Position numbers and translations under genes: made by a program
The notes under the pieces: generated by a model
Database searches by the model: none
Told to the model about the DNA's origin: nothing
What the model saw: only the letters and a program-made list of their open reading frames with translations
Shown: positions 47,299 through 64,000 of the stretch, one piece after another
Layout of the letters: every line of letters begins with the position of its first letter
Numbering within the stretch: position 1 is the stretch's first letter
DNA from: Haliclona indistincta
Taxonomy: Eukaryota; Porifera; Demospongiae; Haplosclerida; Chalinidae
Direction: 5' to 3'
DNA: 64,000 nt
Assembly (NCBI GenBank): GCA_964017065.1
Contig: OZ024783.1
Location: forward strand, 381,501 to 445,500

Positions 47299-48569
47299 TG
47301 TCTCTTGTCGGTCGAAACACGAGGTTAATCACTACCAGCCCCGCCCACCATAATAAATAAACATTCTGTGATCTAGGCGTGTCAAAAATAAAAGCCTAGC
47401 CTCGCCCAAGCTCAGGATGTGACGTCATTAATATTTTGCCCCACCTGTCTCATTAAATTTTTGTGGGTGTGAGACCACGCCTCTAAACAGCCCGTAGGTA
47501 CCGGATGCTCATGGTTGCTTGCTCGAGTTGTTCTGATTGAGCTCGTTGAGCTGTGATCTGGTGTTGATCGCGTGAGCCCTAGCTGAGGCAAGCTCTCCAC
47601 TACCTACTAATATAAGTCAGTGTATTAGAGTAGTTGCATGTGTCGCGGGCCCGCCATGTATGGGATCAGCTGATTGGTGTTTTTACCACCTCTTGATAAC
47701 CACATTTTACAGCACACTAGGTGATAGATCGCTCTCTCCAGCAGCACCCGTCACACAGCAGGGCAGCGCTGTCGCTCATAGGTCAGCCATTACTCCTTCC
47801 TCCTCACACATCATATTCCTGCATGTCGCTGTACATCAACTAGCTTGTATTCATAGCTACACAGATTGCAGACATATCGTTTTTGTTGGTATCTTTCAGT
47901 TTTTAAAATAATGACAGGTCGTGATTTTTTTGTAAAGAAACTATTGGTGAATTAAGAAAATATCGGTAATAGTTTGGAATACGTTGTGTTGTGCCTGACA
48001 GTTCTCTATGACTATAACGCAGCAGTGAAGTGGTTAAAATTAATTATGTTCTACTGTGCGAGGAGCACAAAGTTTGGGGATCATGGTCTAGAATACGAGC
48101 AGCATTTTTTTACTGCTATCATAAATTTTACATGATGCCGTTGATAGTGAAATAGAATCTTGTATTGACTGAAGTGACATTACTATCATGGATCGCACAG
48201 TGTTGCAGCTGCTTCTTCTTCTTGTGATGTTGCGTCATGCTCTAGTAGTTCTTGTGCTGTGTTGTTCACACTCCTGCTTATACTGGTCGTCACACAGCAT
48301 ATTACCATGCTCACACTAGTGGTGTCATGATACACACGTCACTATCTCACGAGCTGTGCAGTGAATCATCTGTTGTATGCTTGTCAGCTTTAGCGCCATT
48401 GTTGTGGTGTTGATAATTTTTTGAATGCCGGAAATTTTTTATCTCGTAATTCTTGTGGTCGGCGTTTTGTAAATCTTTCTCTCGCTCCGTCTCTCTGTGT
48501 GTTTCTCCAGTGAGTCTGCGGCGCAGTCTGAGGAAGAGGACGAGTGGTCAGGAAAGCAGCGCTGCCGCC
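47299..48569. promoter_or_regulatory. divergent UPRT/RSK intergenic region
   Basis: The start codons of UPRT (minus, 47298) and RSK (plus, 48570) face away from each other across 1.27 kb. No other gene is evident. A CTTTCTCTCGCTCC-rich acceptor-like stretch ending CTCCAG (near 48510) suggests that the first coding exon of RSK is preceded by a non-coding exon in this interval. No TATA box was identified. Confidence 0.5.
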
Positions 48570-53619
<5,050 letters not shown>

Positions 53620-53981
53620 CCCTTTCTCTACTCCGTCTCTTCTCACTGAGTTTAGGACGTGCTGTGATCATAGCCATTTTTAATTTATTCATTGGTGTGC
53701 ATTAATTGGAGGTACTAGTTATTAATCATCAGCTCACTCTATTTTGTGAACACAATTCATTGTTTTAGTAATAACTAACTATTAGTTAATTTTATTATTG
53801 ATGACAGCGATAATTATTTTTAAATGGATTCAATTTTGTTTTTTTGTGTAGTCAAAATTGACAAAAGTATAAATTTTTCTGTGTCAGTCAAAATTTTTGT
53901 GAGGATTGTTAATCTCCTAGTCCTGTATGAGAGACAACTGACACAGTACCAGTCCAGTACACTAGCAGCTCTAACTCACCA

Positions 53982-56900
53982 TCATGTGATGAGATCACTG
54001 CTAGTGGCTACTCCTACTTCTTTAAGAGCGTTTCTCAGCACAGACCATGATGGGACGCCTTTCTCTCTGACATTATCTTGTTGCTGTAGCCATGCTTCAA
54101 GCATCTCCATAATGCAGTCATTAATGTCTCCATGTTGCTCCTTTTTAATCCTCTTTAGTGTAGGATACAAAAGACCTAGCTCCAGTCCAAGAGACTGCCA
54201 GTCAACCACGCTTTTTACGAACTTCTTCACACTAGCCAAATCATCAATACCTGTATAGAGGAGTACCACTGTCACAACTTGTGTACATGTGTGACTCACT
54301 GAGGGTACTGGAGCTACCAGCAGCTGTGGGTGGATCACTTGGTAGGTCCTGCTCCTTCAAGCCAGCCACCTCCTATACACACCAGAGAAACATTACTACC
54401 ATCACATGCTACAGTACAGCCACACTGCTCACCAGAGGATTCCTGCCAGAGAATAGGCTCAGCTTGTCCAGATGCTCTTTCAGTTCACTGACTTTCAGAG
54501 ACACCTTGAGCTGACGACAGAGCTGCTTTACCTCCTGGAGGAGAGGACAAGGAACTGGCTGGTCAGCCATGTTAGGATTGAGTAGCTGACAGACAGAGGA
54601 GGAACTAAGCTGGTGATATGGCTCAAAGGGTAGTGATGTTAATGGAAGACGACCACTGCTATCTGTATAACTGGGAACCACTTTCTTGTGAAGAAGCATA
54701 CATCGAGCAACGTGATGGATGTCGAATAGGTCAGAGTCGGGCAGGTTATCCAGAGGGTATCGCTGGATGAGATCAGGAGAGATGAGGAACTCACATACAT
54801 TGAGACGAGGGCAATACTGCTGTTGGAGGCGACGAACTAGACCAATGAGAGAGCTGCGAAGTTCAGCATGCTCAACTGGACTGGTGTCATCACACGACAT
54901 GGCCACCAACGCACATCTGTTGTTGTCAAGGAGCTCTATCACTGTTGTGATGTCATCGTAATTTCTCCAGAATATGCCGTTCCTCCAGACTGTACATGAG
55001 CGTTGGAGACCTTGACTGGCTAGAGGGAACTTGTACGCCACTGAGAGGAGAAGGACGTGAAGAAAACGAGAGCTCAAGAACTCATGTGGATCCATACACC
55101 TCAGACACCAACCAAACTCTAGTGCTCCTAGCTGCTTGACGAGGCTGTCTGGTCGCTCTGATTGAACAAGACCAGGGAAGAAGAGGAGATCAGCTGCTGT
55201 GGAGTGAGAGGGTGTGGTCTGGAGGTTAGTATTTTGCAGCACTGATGGGTCCACTGGTCGACAGAAATCTAATGAAGTGAGAAATCCGACGATCATTTCT
55301 GAGTTGTAGTCGGGAAACACTTTGTGAAGGTTAGAGACAGGTACTATGCCAGTATTGCTGGCAAGATCACGATGCTCCTTGAAGTGGTCAGGAGCAAACA
55401 GTGTTTCATTAATTTCTTTAAGCAAGGGTTCTGTCTTCACTACGATCCAGCTGGATTGATGATGGCGTATAAAGAGGATGAGACCTTTATCACTGAGAGT
55501 GGTGAGGATCTCTGTGAGGACAGACTGGTCACTAGGGAGAGAAGAATCGTTTTCCTTAGCGATTGCAGAGACAAGATCATGTAGTGTACAGCCTACCACG
55601 TTCAGCTTGGTACGAAGGAATGCGTAGACAACATGAGAATAGTAGTGGATGACGGGCTGACTGGCAGTGATAGCTTTCTGGCTGTTGGTGAGTGTGGCGA
55701 TCAAACGACGTGAAGCATCTGTGTTGGTTCTGCGACAGTCCATAGCAATGCACTCTACGTACAACTGGCGTCTTACTCTTCTGGTAGCTATGATGGTCTG
55801 CAGCAGTGAGCTCTTCTCCACCGACGACATGACCTGGTCGGCATGGCTACCAATGATCACCACGTGCGATCGTCCCTCTGCTGTGCTGCAGGCATTGTCG
55901 ATAAAGCTTAGCCAGTAGTGGAGTGACTCACAGATCTTCTTCTTACTTTCACTCAGGTCTACCACACAGAGAAACATGGCTGCTGACCTTCGCATCACTT
56001 GTTCGAGCACAGCATCATGACTCGAGTAGTATTCTTGCTGTCCAGCAAAGTCATACACGACAAAGTTGCCCAGCTGCTCACTCTGGATGTGGTGTGGAAC
56101 GATTCCTGCTGTGTAGCGTTGAACATCAGCGACACACTCTACAGCTGTAGAACTAGCTAGGCGGACGATGAGTTCAGTTATGGTAGTCTTACCAGCTCCA
56201 CTGTCTCCTGTGAGTATCAGTTTAGTGAACGTGTGCACTGGGAAGGCTGTCCTGCACTCTTCAAATGGTTCAAATAGTTTAATGATATCATACTCGTCAC
56301 TAGCATAGGACAATGCAGTGCGGCCATTCTTGTTCTTAGTCAGTGGATTCACTCGTCCAGTCGCCAACAAATATTGTACAATGTGGGTGTGGCCATTGAG
56401 ACAAGCGAAGTGAAGTGGTGTCCAGCCAAGCGTGTCCTCACTTGATGGGTTACAGTGTTCTTCTTTGATGAGATACTGAGCAATGTTGAGGCCATGAACA
56501 AAGCGACAAGCAAGGTGAAGTGGTGTACTGCCATTATTGTTCTCACATGATGGGTTACAGTGTTCCTCTCTGATGAGATACTGAGCAATGTCGAGGTGAC
56601 CATAACGACAGGCATAGTGAAGTGGTGTCATGCCGTGTTTGTTCCTGTCCATAGGGTCACAAAGCAGATCAACGATAAAATATTTCACCACCTCGAGATG
56701 ACCCTTGTAGGCGGCATAATGCAGTGGAATGTGTCCCTCCTCGTCCTTGCAGTTGGCGGCACATATATACACAGATACTAGCATAGTAGCAACATTCTTC
56801 CAGCCCCAATACGCGGCTAGGTGGAGCAGAGAGACCAATGATGTAACCGGGTACCAATCATCACTAAACTTAAACGTTGTCGTGATGTTATCTGGCTGTG

Positions 56901-56985
56901 GTACCCTGGGGAGTAGCTGCTCCGCTACGAGCTTCTTCTCGTTCGTAAACGCACTAACGCAGTCTTCAGTTACGTCTTTATCCAT
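53982..56985 (-). CDS. Ank-Roc-COR-Death protein, copy D
   Basis: Three exons, 56985-54433, 54372-54300 and 54250-53982, phases matching, give 964 residues. ATG at 56985 (MDKDVTEDCVSAF). Ankyrin repeats (about 50-245; MTPLHYACRYGHLDIAQYL type) are fewer than in A-C. The Roc GTPase has an intact P-loop GDSGAGKTT (about 260), switch DFAGQQEYY (about 313) and IIGSHAD (about 380). COR follows from about 440 (LTTLSDKGLILFIRHH), then a conserved post-COR region (VWRNGIFWRNYDDITTVIEL) and a C-terminal Death domain (VVDWQSLGLELGL ... MLEAWLQQQ ... SWSVLRNALKEVG). All motifs are canonical, so this is the best candidate for an active switch in the cluster. It lacks the IPDDGTL exon shared by A-C. It is tail-to-tail with RSK, 362 bp apart. 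Confidence 0.93.
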
Positions 56986-57387
56986 CAGTAGGTTGAATAT
57001 TTTCTGCCGTGCCGCTGACGATAGAATCCAGTGGAAGTACTAAGGAAATGCAGTGTTTCGACCACTCGACCAGGCAGTGCGATGAGGATACCGGCCGACC
57101 GGGCCTTATTGGACTCACCTCAGTGAGTACCAGCGTAGCACGAACCACCGCTCACCGGTGCCATAGATAGTACACACAATGAATACTACTCTGTGTACAA
57201 TCCATACGCATTGTCTAGTCTATCAGCTATGCCTCGACTGCACCATGTGCAGGCAGCATGACACCCATGCAGCCGTGGCAGGCATTCCATTTGCTATCAC
57301 CACGCCCACATTATAAGATATTCTATTTCTAATGAGTGCCCACCAGCGGCTGGTGTGGGTGTGATAGTGACAGCGGCGGGATCAATC

Positions 57388-57408
57388 ATGTCTCAAGCCC
57401 CTAGAGCG
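57388..57408 (+). CDS. possible orphan first coding exon
   Basis: ATG followed by seven codons (MSQAPRA) runs straight into a strong donor, GCG|GTACGTAC, about 400 bp upstream of gene D in divergent orientation. This would fit the first exon of a plus-strand gene sharing a promoter with D. No following exon was found before the transposon-rich stretch at 57.5-60.2 kb, so it may be a relic or chance. Confidence 0.25.
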
Positions 57409-57508
57409 GTACGTACTGACTGCACGCTGTCAACAGCTGTACCCGGTCCTCCTGACAGCATTGATTGATAGTATCTACTTACCGTACGTTGTTAACCTCT
57501 ATATTATA

Positions 57509-58623
57509 GACCCTTCGCGAAATGACGTAATAATTTTACCGCGAGCGCGCGAAACTTGACTGGTTGGCAGAAGCTGCATCGTCAGTGCAATGGCTGCGAG
57601 CTGTTGCGCTGTAAACTTTTCCGTGATACTTGAAAGTAAGTGGCGTGAGTTCACACTAACGAGTAGCAGAGACGGACCTGCATAAAAGCTGTTTCGAGAG
57701 CAAAGCGGTCCCGTTGGCCGTGTTTATTCACTGGACTACTGACTGGCCATTTTAGCAGGATAAAAAGCAAATCGGATAGAGCCTACACCTCGCAAGCAAG
57801 TCTTGTACGTTGCTTTGGCTAAACAAAGTCAGAAGAACCTGGTGAATTGATCGAGCTACAAGAAATGCAGTGATAGTGCGCCTCGCGAGTCTAGATCGAT
57901 GTCAGGCCTACTTATTTCCCCTCGACTCTGAAACAGAGCAAGCAAAGAGCTTGTGGATAAACGTTACAGCAAACAGTGGCACTCCTGAGACCTAGTAAGT
58001 CCATACAAGATTGCTTTGCGACCTGAGCTCGCAAAACAGTGTTACATTAGCTAAATTTATGTTCGTTTCTTTGCCAGCTTTGTGAGGCTTTGCTGGAGCT
58101 CATGAAGCCACCTTGCGCAGATGTTTAGACTTACCAATGGTCTCAGGAGTGCCACTGTTTGCTGTAACGTTTATCAACAAGCTCTTTGCTTGCTCTGTTT
58201 CAGAGTCGAGGGGAAATAAGTAGGCCTGACATCGATCTAGACTCGCGAGGCGCACTATCACTGCATTTCTTGTAGCTCGACCAATTCACCAGGTTCTTCT
58301 GACTTTGTTTAGCCAAAGCAACGTATAAGACTTGCTTGCGAGGTGTAGGCTCTATCCGATTTGCTTTCTATCCTGCTAAAATGGCCAGTCAGTAGTCCAG
58401 TGAATAAACACGGCCGACGGGACCGCTTTGCTCTCGAAACAGCTTTTATGCAGGCCCGTCTCTGCTACTCGTTAGTGTGAACTCACGCCACATACTTTCA
58501 AGTATCACGGAACAGTTTACAGCGCTACAACTCGCAGCCAATTGCACTGACGATGCAGCTTCTGCCAACCAGTCAAGTTTCGCGCGCTCGCGGTAAAATT
58601 ATTACGTCATTTCGCGAAGGGTC
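57509..58623. mobile_element. 1.1-kb foldback element, TA-flanked
   Basis: Two inverted arms of about 490-500 bp (from 57509 inward to about 58000, and from 58623 inward to about 58140) match over nearly their whole length. Ends are GACCCTTCGCGAAATGACG and its inverse. TA lies on both sides, as left by Tc1/mariner-type transposition. The ~140-bp centre has no gene. Transcription would give a very long hairpin RNA. Arms are not fully identical (for example GGACCTGC against GGGCCTGC), so the element is not brand new. Confidence 0.9.
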
Positions 58624-58627
58624 TATA

Positions 58628-59177
58628 GAGGTTGTGCACATACAACTTTGACGCACATTTTTCGTGTTAGTAACCGTTGCTACGACGCCATTTTGAGTGT
58701 CAGACAAGAAGTACTTTAGCATTTTTGATAGCTAGATAAAGCTGTATAGTCACGCTATGGTGCAAACAAGCACTGCTAGGTGGAATACAAGAATACTACA
58801 AGCTGTATGCACCAAGCAAGGGCTCTCTCGTGGAACGGCAGCACTTGCCTCTGCTCGAGGTACGGTATCCAGATGGTTGAAGCCGTTCTAACAACACTGC
58901 TTTGACGTGGTATAGACTACAAGGACTCGTACGTACTGTACGAGCGAAGCCTGGCTACTGAAAGGTCTGTTTAAAGAAAGTCGCTATTCTTGCTCTGCCG
59001 CACTTCTTTGCTTCGTCTTCTGTGTAGCCCTGGTACTAAGCAAGACTGCTATCCAGTTTTTACTGAGCGGTGCAGCTTACAAACGAGAGCAGAGCACGTT
59101 GTTTCTTGCAGTTGACACTCAAAATGACCGTGTGCATCACGTGCGTTCGATTCGTGACGTCACACGCACAACCTCTA
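58628..59177. mobile_element. second TA-type MITE abutting the foldback element
   Basis: The left end GAGGTTGTGCACATAC and the inverted right end GAGGTTGTGCGTGTGACG, plus an internal inverted word ATTTTGAGTGTCA, define a ~550-bp element. TATA is found outside each end. It is directly next to the foldback element and shares the TATAGAGGTT motif with that element's left flank (57495-57504, inverted). Confidence 0.6.
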
Positions 59178-60030
59178 TAGCGTCCGAGCGTAGCGAGGGC
59201 GCTATGGTAACGGCGCGAGGGCTTCTACATCGCGTAGATCCGATTGGATGGGCTGTCTAACTGATTTAGACCATAGCAACAGCAAACAGAAACGACGCGA
59301 ACGACGAGGAATTATGAAGTCGCGGCAGTGGCGGGATTCCATTATGAGATTTATGGACCCGCAGCTACGCAACCTGATTGGTCAACATCGCTTAGCTGTG
59401 GTCTAATTATAGAGTAAGCCACCAATATTCGGCCACCATCTATTATCGGCCACTCGTTCGTACACTTGCAAATACGCTACACAGATCAAACTTGACCGAC
59501 GTATAGACACACACTTCCTCTGCCTGCATTGCAAATATGCAGCTCGTAACTGCTTCTTTGTCTACTGTGGAGACGAAGAAAGTGGGTAGCCTTAAACATC
59601 GATGTTCGGCAAAAGCAATCTATTATCGGCCACCTGTCCTAGTGACTGATAGACGAATCGGGCGGGATTGCAAGTCAGTACTGCAAACACCTTTATCCAT
59701 CAGCATTACAACGAGCTACAATTGAAAAGCTCTCGTCTTGCCGTCCGGGTAATTTTCTTTTCCAAAGACCCCGGGGTCGAGCAATCTATGTTCGGCAACT
59801 CATGATATTGTTTCAGTGCAATTTATGCTCAAAGAAAACACGATTGCGATACAGAAACACGTCGGCTGAGTAGAGCCTTCTCATGTCTATCACAATCACC
59901 AAAATTCAGTAACCCTGCGTTCGTCTCTTGATCGCACAAGCTGCAAACAGCCAAAATAGTGGGCGTGGCTTCCAAGGAGTAACCCAGTGCTTGTAAAACA
60001 AAAAATAAACCGAGCATTCCAGAAGTTAAA
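59178..60030. other. repeat-rich non-coding stretch
   Basis: Starts with a small palindrome around 59177-59204 (TATAGCG ... CGCTATGG) and includes two copies of TCTATTATCGGCCAC (about 59438 and 59620) with related CGGCCACC words. No supported gene; short frames lack coding signs. Confidence 0.5.
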
Positions 60031-60033
60031 TTT

Positions 60034-60217
60034 GATTCTAAGCCTCTTTGTCGGCACTCGCAAAGTAGTTTAGCGCTGATCAATGACTGCACTCGTGATG
60101 GATATGGACAGTGCTTGCTGATTTGAGGACTTCTCTATAAAATTACTATCCATTACTAATGCAGTCACTGATCAGCGCTAAACTACTTTGCGAGTGCTGA
60201 CAAAGAGGCTTAGAATC
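60034..60217. repeat. 184-bp near-perfect palindrome at the 5' edge of copy C
   Basis: Arms 60034-60082 and 60169-60217 (GATTCTAAGCCTCTTTGTCG ... and its inverse) match at 48 of 49 positions. Similarity continues inward with more mismatches, leaving a ~40-bp centre. The right arm ends where similarity between copies B and C begins. Confidence 0.93.
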
Positions 60218-63200
60218 ACTAAAATACATGGGAATGTCTCTTTACTCCACTTGGCTGCTCTACACGGCTGGGTGGATGTTGTAACCAATCTTGTAAACAT
60301 GTATAACTGTAACTGTGACTACTGCGATGACAGAAAACAGACTCCATTACACTATGCTGCTTATGGTGGTAGCTTACCAGTAGTCAAGTACCTCATCACT
60401 GAACAACACTGTGACCCAAACAGTAGAGGAGAATTGGGAAGAACACCACTGCATTATGCTTGTAATAAGGGTCATATGGACCTAATCAAGTATCTGATCA
60501 TAGAACAAGATTGTGATCCAGCATTCCCAGACAATGATGGAAACATGCCAATACACATTGCTTGTCTTGGCCATAGAAACTTAAATGTCATACAGTATCT
60601 CGTCACTGAAAGACAATGTGATCCAAAAGCATCAGGGTTTAATGAGCGATCACCACTTCATTATGCTTCTGATAATGGTCAGATGGACATACTTAAGTAC
60701 CTAATCACACAACAAGATTGTGATCCAGCAGTAACAGACAATGATGGTGACATGCCAATACACATTGCAGCTTTTGTTGGTCATTTGAATGTAGTCAAAT
60801 ATCTTGTTGCTACTATGAAATTTGATTCAAATTCTCCGGGTTGCAATGGTCAAGCATTACTTCACCAGGCTTGTTACAATGGTCATATGGACATAATCAA
60901 GTATCTTATCAATGAACAGAGATGTGATTCATTATTACGAGACAACGATGGTAACATGCCAATACACATTGCTTGTCTTGGTGGTCAATTGAATGTTGTA
61001 AAGTATCTCATCGCAGAGGTAAGATGTAACCCTAATTCTCTGGGGTGTAAAAGTCGTACACCTCTTTATCAAGCTTGTTACAATGGTCATATGGACATAA
61101 TCAAGTATCTAATCACAGAACAAGGTTGTGACCCAGCATTACCAGATGAAAATGGTGACATGCCAATACACATTGCTTCTTTTGGTGGTCATTTTAATGT
61201 GGTAAAGTATCTCATTACTGAAGTGAAGTGTAATCCAAATTCACAAGGATTTGGAGGACTAACCCTTCTTCACCATGCTTGTGAAAAAGATCATATGGAC
61301 ATAATCAAATATCTGATCACAGAACAAGGTTGTGATCCTACTTTTAAAAAGATTGTGCAGTGGTTATTACAGGATGGAAGAGTTGATCCAATGTGTATGG
61401 ACAAGTTTGGTCGTTCTGCTGTTAATTTTGCTGAGGACAGTTATGAACTGTTGAAATTATTCAAACATCTACTTCAATTTCAAAAAGATCATCCAATTCA
61501 TTTATTAACTAAAGCTGTTCTCACTGGAAACAGTAGAGCTGGTAAGAGCTCTCTTGCTCAAGGTGTTAATGAGCCAAAGTTTCGAAAATTGCAATGGCCA
61601 AGGTTTTGGAAAAGATCAATTGATGTTGAACAGCATAATGCTGGAATAATTTCTCATAAAATCAATAATAGTTATATAGAAAATGTGATCTTGTTTAATT
61701 TGGCTGGGCACGCCGAGTATTACTTTAGTCAATCTACATTGATGGACGTAATCATACAAAGGTCTGTGGCCATTTTCATTAATGTAGTAGACCTTAGCAA
61801 GAATGAGGAAGAGATTACACATGCTGTTCACTACTGGCTCAACTTTATAGAAGATTGCACTTGTAAGAGCAACGAGAAATCATTCCTGATAATGGTTGGT
61901 AGCCATGCCGACATGATTAGTAAGGCACAACAAAGGCATAAGGAATCAGTTTTGACAGAACTTGTAAAAAGAAGAGTGAAGAACTTACAATATGTTGGAT
62001 TTGTTAATATGGATTGCCGCTATTTTGATGGCAGTAGTGAACCTTCCAAATAATTATTTCCTTTCTCTAGTATCAGAATGTCAACACTCCATATTGTCTC
62101 GAGCTCCATCAGTAAGTATGTACTGCCACTTGCTATATGCATTTCTTCAAGACACAATAGTCTGTCAGTTAAAAGATGTTACAACACTTCTTGCTACTAA
62201 GGGCTCACCCATTCCTTTAGAGGTACCACTCCTTGATGAGCTATTGGGGTCAAACAATAAAGGTGCTGTTATGTACTTCAGGAACAAGCAATGTTTAGAG
62301 AAGAGCTGGATATTAGTAAAGACTGAGATCATTCTAAAAGATGTTAATGGAGTGCTGTTTGCTCCAGAGCATTGCAAACAGCATTGTAAACTTGCCAGCA
62401 ATACCGGTATAGTACGAATCTCTGATTTAAAAGAAGTCTTTCCTCAATATGATCCTGAGATGCTGGTGGAACTATTGGTCAGTCTTGAGTTTTGTATTCC
62501 TGTCAGCTTGAATAATGCCGCCACTGCTGATCATTTTGAAACAGATCAACTTCTCTTCTTTCCAGCACTTTCAAAAACTACTGAAAGACAACAAGATTTT
62601 ACAAAAGAAATTCAGCAGTTATCTGAACAGCAAATTGTATCAGGATGGTGCCTTGGCTGTGGAGACGATCTCCTCCAAAACTTCACTGTTAAATTCATTT
62701 ATACGTTAATTTTTCGCTTAATCAATGCAAGTCTCTACCCTCTACTGTATCTTGTGAAAAACTGTCACAACGTAGCTACCTTCATGAAACTGGACGAAGG
62801 TGTATTGTGTGGAAAAATGGTATTTCCTGGAAGAACGAAAATGGTATCAGGACAGTAGTGGAGGTTATCCAGCAAAATCGTTGGGTGGTAGTGACCATGT
62901 ACCACAACAAGGACATCACCAGACCAGTGGAGTACAGCAAGCATCGCAGTGCTGTGATCAGACTTGTTCTAGAGCTACAGAAAGAACTAGCTCCTAATCT
63001 TGACACATTTGAGGGTATTATTCCTTCACCTATAGTTCAGCAATGGCCATTAGAAAATTTTTCTGTGTTAGACCTTATCCCCATTGCTGATGTGGCTAGA
63101 TCCATACTTTTGCATAAACAGTTCGTTTTCAGCCATGATGCAGCCAACCATGTATCAACAGAAGCTTGTGTCTTGTTTGAGCCGTATCATCTCTTGAAGC

Positions 63201-63976
63201 CCTCCTCTGTGTGTGAGCTGATGGACAGCAGCAAAAGTGACCAGCCAGTCACCTCTCTCCTTCTCTATGAAGTGAAGGAGTGCTGTCAGCAGCCCCAGCT
63301 ACAGGAACCACAGAGCCACTTGAGCTTAAGAAAACATTTGGACAGTTTGAGCCTATTTGTTGGCAGAAATCCTCTGGTGAGCATATAACACACTCCCAGC
63401 TTCTAAATTGGATTTTTTGCACAGGAATTAGCTAGCCTAAATGCAGATACAGTCATTCTTGAAACAACTTCAATTCCAGGTGTGTGTCAGGTGTGCAGCT
63501 ATACATAAGTCATGCACTAAATTCTCTTTCTCTTTTTAGACACTCCTCTTTCAGTTTCATCAATACCTCGTTCAGCTTCTACTCAATCATCTCTATATTC
63601 ATATCGCTCTCATTCTATCTCTATTCCTGATCTACCAGTACCCAGTGTAGACCTGTCCAATATACCTGATGATGGTACACTAGGTGAGTCAGTGTATCAT
63701 ACAATCATCACTCTATAATGTATCACTGCTGCAGATATCTCTCATCTTCCTGACTTGATGATAGCTCTAAACTATATCACTAGTGAGTGGTTTGATCTTG
63801 GACTACACCTCAGAATAGAGCATGGTGCTCTGAAAACAATTGAAGCTGACTACAGAAAAGTGAAACAGTGTATGATAGAGATGCTGGCAGTATGGCTGAA
63901 GGGTCAGGGAGGAGAGTGTACTAAACACACTCTCAGAACAGCACTGTCAAACATTGACTGCAGGATAGATGATTAG
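60218..63976 (+). pseudogene. Ank-Roc-COR-Death, copy C (5'-truncated, frameshifted)
   Basis: Homology to copy B starts at TKIHGNVSLLHLAAL; the ~47 N-terminal residues are missing and replaced by palindrome sequence. Ankyrin repeats follow, the last shortened by about 18-20 residues (PTFKKIVQWLL). The Roc P-loop reads GNSRAGKSS (Arg codon 61535-61537). TAA with a net 4-bp gain at about 62050-62070 breaks the frame before COR, and another shift lies near 62740-62755. Later frames are well kept up to the splice site at 63377. Exons 63425-63479, 63540-63683 and 63735-63976 follow, with a Death domain (SEWFDLGLHLRI ... MLAVWLKGQGGE). It is an inverted copy of B, unlikely to make a full protein. 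Confidence 0.85.
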
Positions 63977-64000
63977 ACCATAGTGAGTTTAAAATACATC

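Noticed and set aside
59829..60092. 87-codon minus-strand frame ahead of copy C
   Set aside because: Its start lies in the palindrome arm and no domain or splice support was found.

Overview
This window looks like nuclear DNA of an early-branching animal, most likely a demosponge (inference). The reasons are animal genes with many very short GT-AG introns (a p90 RSK kinase of 22 coding exons, a UPRT of 8), a cluster of ankyrin-Roc-COR-Death genes, and a dense, young and varied load of transposable elements. Nothing suggests a bacterial source: there are no operons, ribosome binding sites or CRISPR arrays. Exon borders were worked out by hand from reading phase, splice signals and family resemblance.

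Layout. 1-6.4 kb: mostly non-coding, with a ~102-bp satellite present in both orientations, an inverted pair of ~100-bp repeats around a gene relic, and a broken OTU-protease gene. 6.5-10.7 kb: a multi-exon plus-strand gene joining a gypsy/Ginger-type DDE integrase to a Ulp1-like (C48) cysteine protease; its introns hold several miniature elements. 10.9-11.45 kb: a second array of the satellite seen at the window start. 14.2 kb: a tRNA-derived SINE. 14.3-28.0 kb: a nearly intact BEL/Pao LTR retrotransposon (193-bp LTRs with one difference). Its 5' LTR is split by a 5.6-kb insertion that has TTAA target duplications and CCCTTTAA ends and carries a tyrosine-recombinase (DIRS/Ngaro-like) retroelement.

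28-35 kb: GA-rich tracts, a 751-bp MITE, a possible orphan 3' exon, and a heavily frameshifted gene of DUF6589 type. 34.7-43 kb: two minus-strand Ank-Roc-COR-Death genes, A (intact frame) and B (nonsense codon plus frameshifting deletion). 43.7-47.3 kb: UPRT on the minus strand, with a 1.27-kb minisatellite, a GA microsatellite and a hAT MITE in its introns. 48.6-53.6 kb: RSK on the plus strand, head-to-head with UPRT. 54-57 kb: Ank-Roc-COR-Death gene D (minus, intact), tail-to-tail with RSK. 57.5-60.2 kb: a 1.1-kb foldback element, a second TA-flanked MITE and a 184-bp palindrome. 60.2-64 kb: gene C, an inverted, 5'-truncated and frameshifted copy of B.

The most notable biology is the Ank-Roc-COR-Death cluster: four copies, two decayed and two open, with unequal states of the GTPase P-loop. 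Such proteins combine an ankyrin sensor/scaffold, a DAPK/LRRK-like Roc-COR GTPase switch and a Death adaptor domain, and here they show signs of birth-and-death evolution. The integrase-Ulp1 gene and the three-level transposon nest come next.
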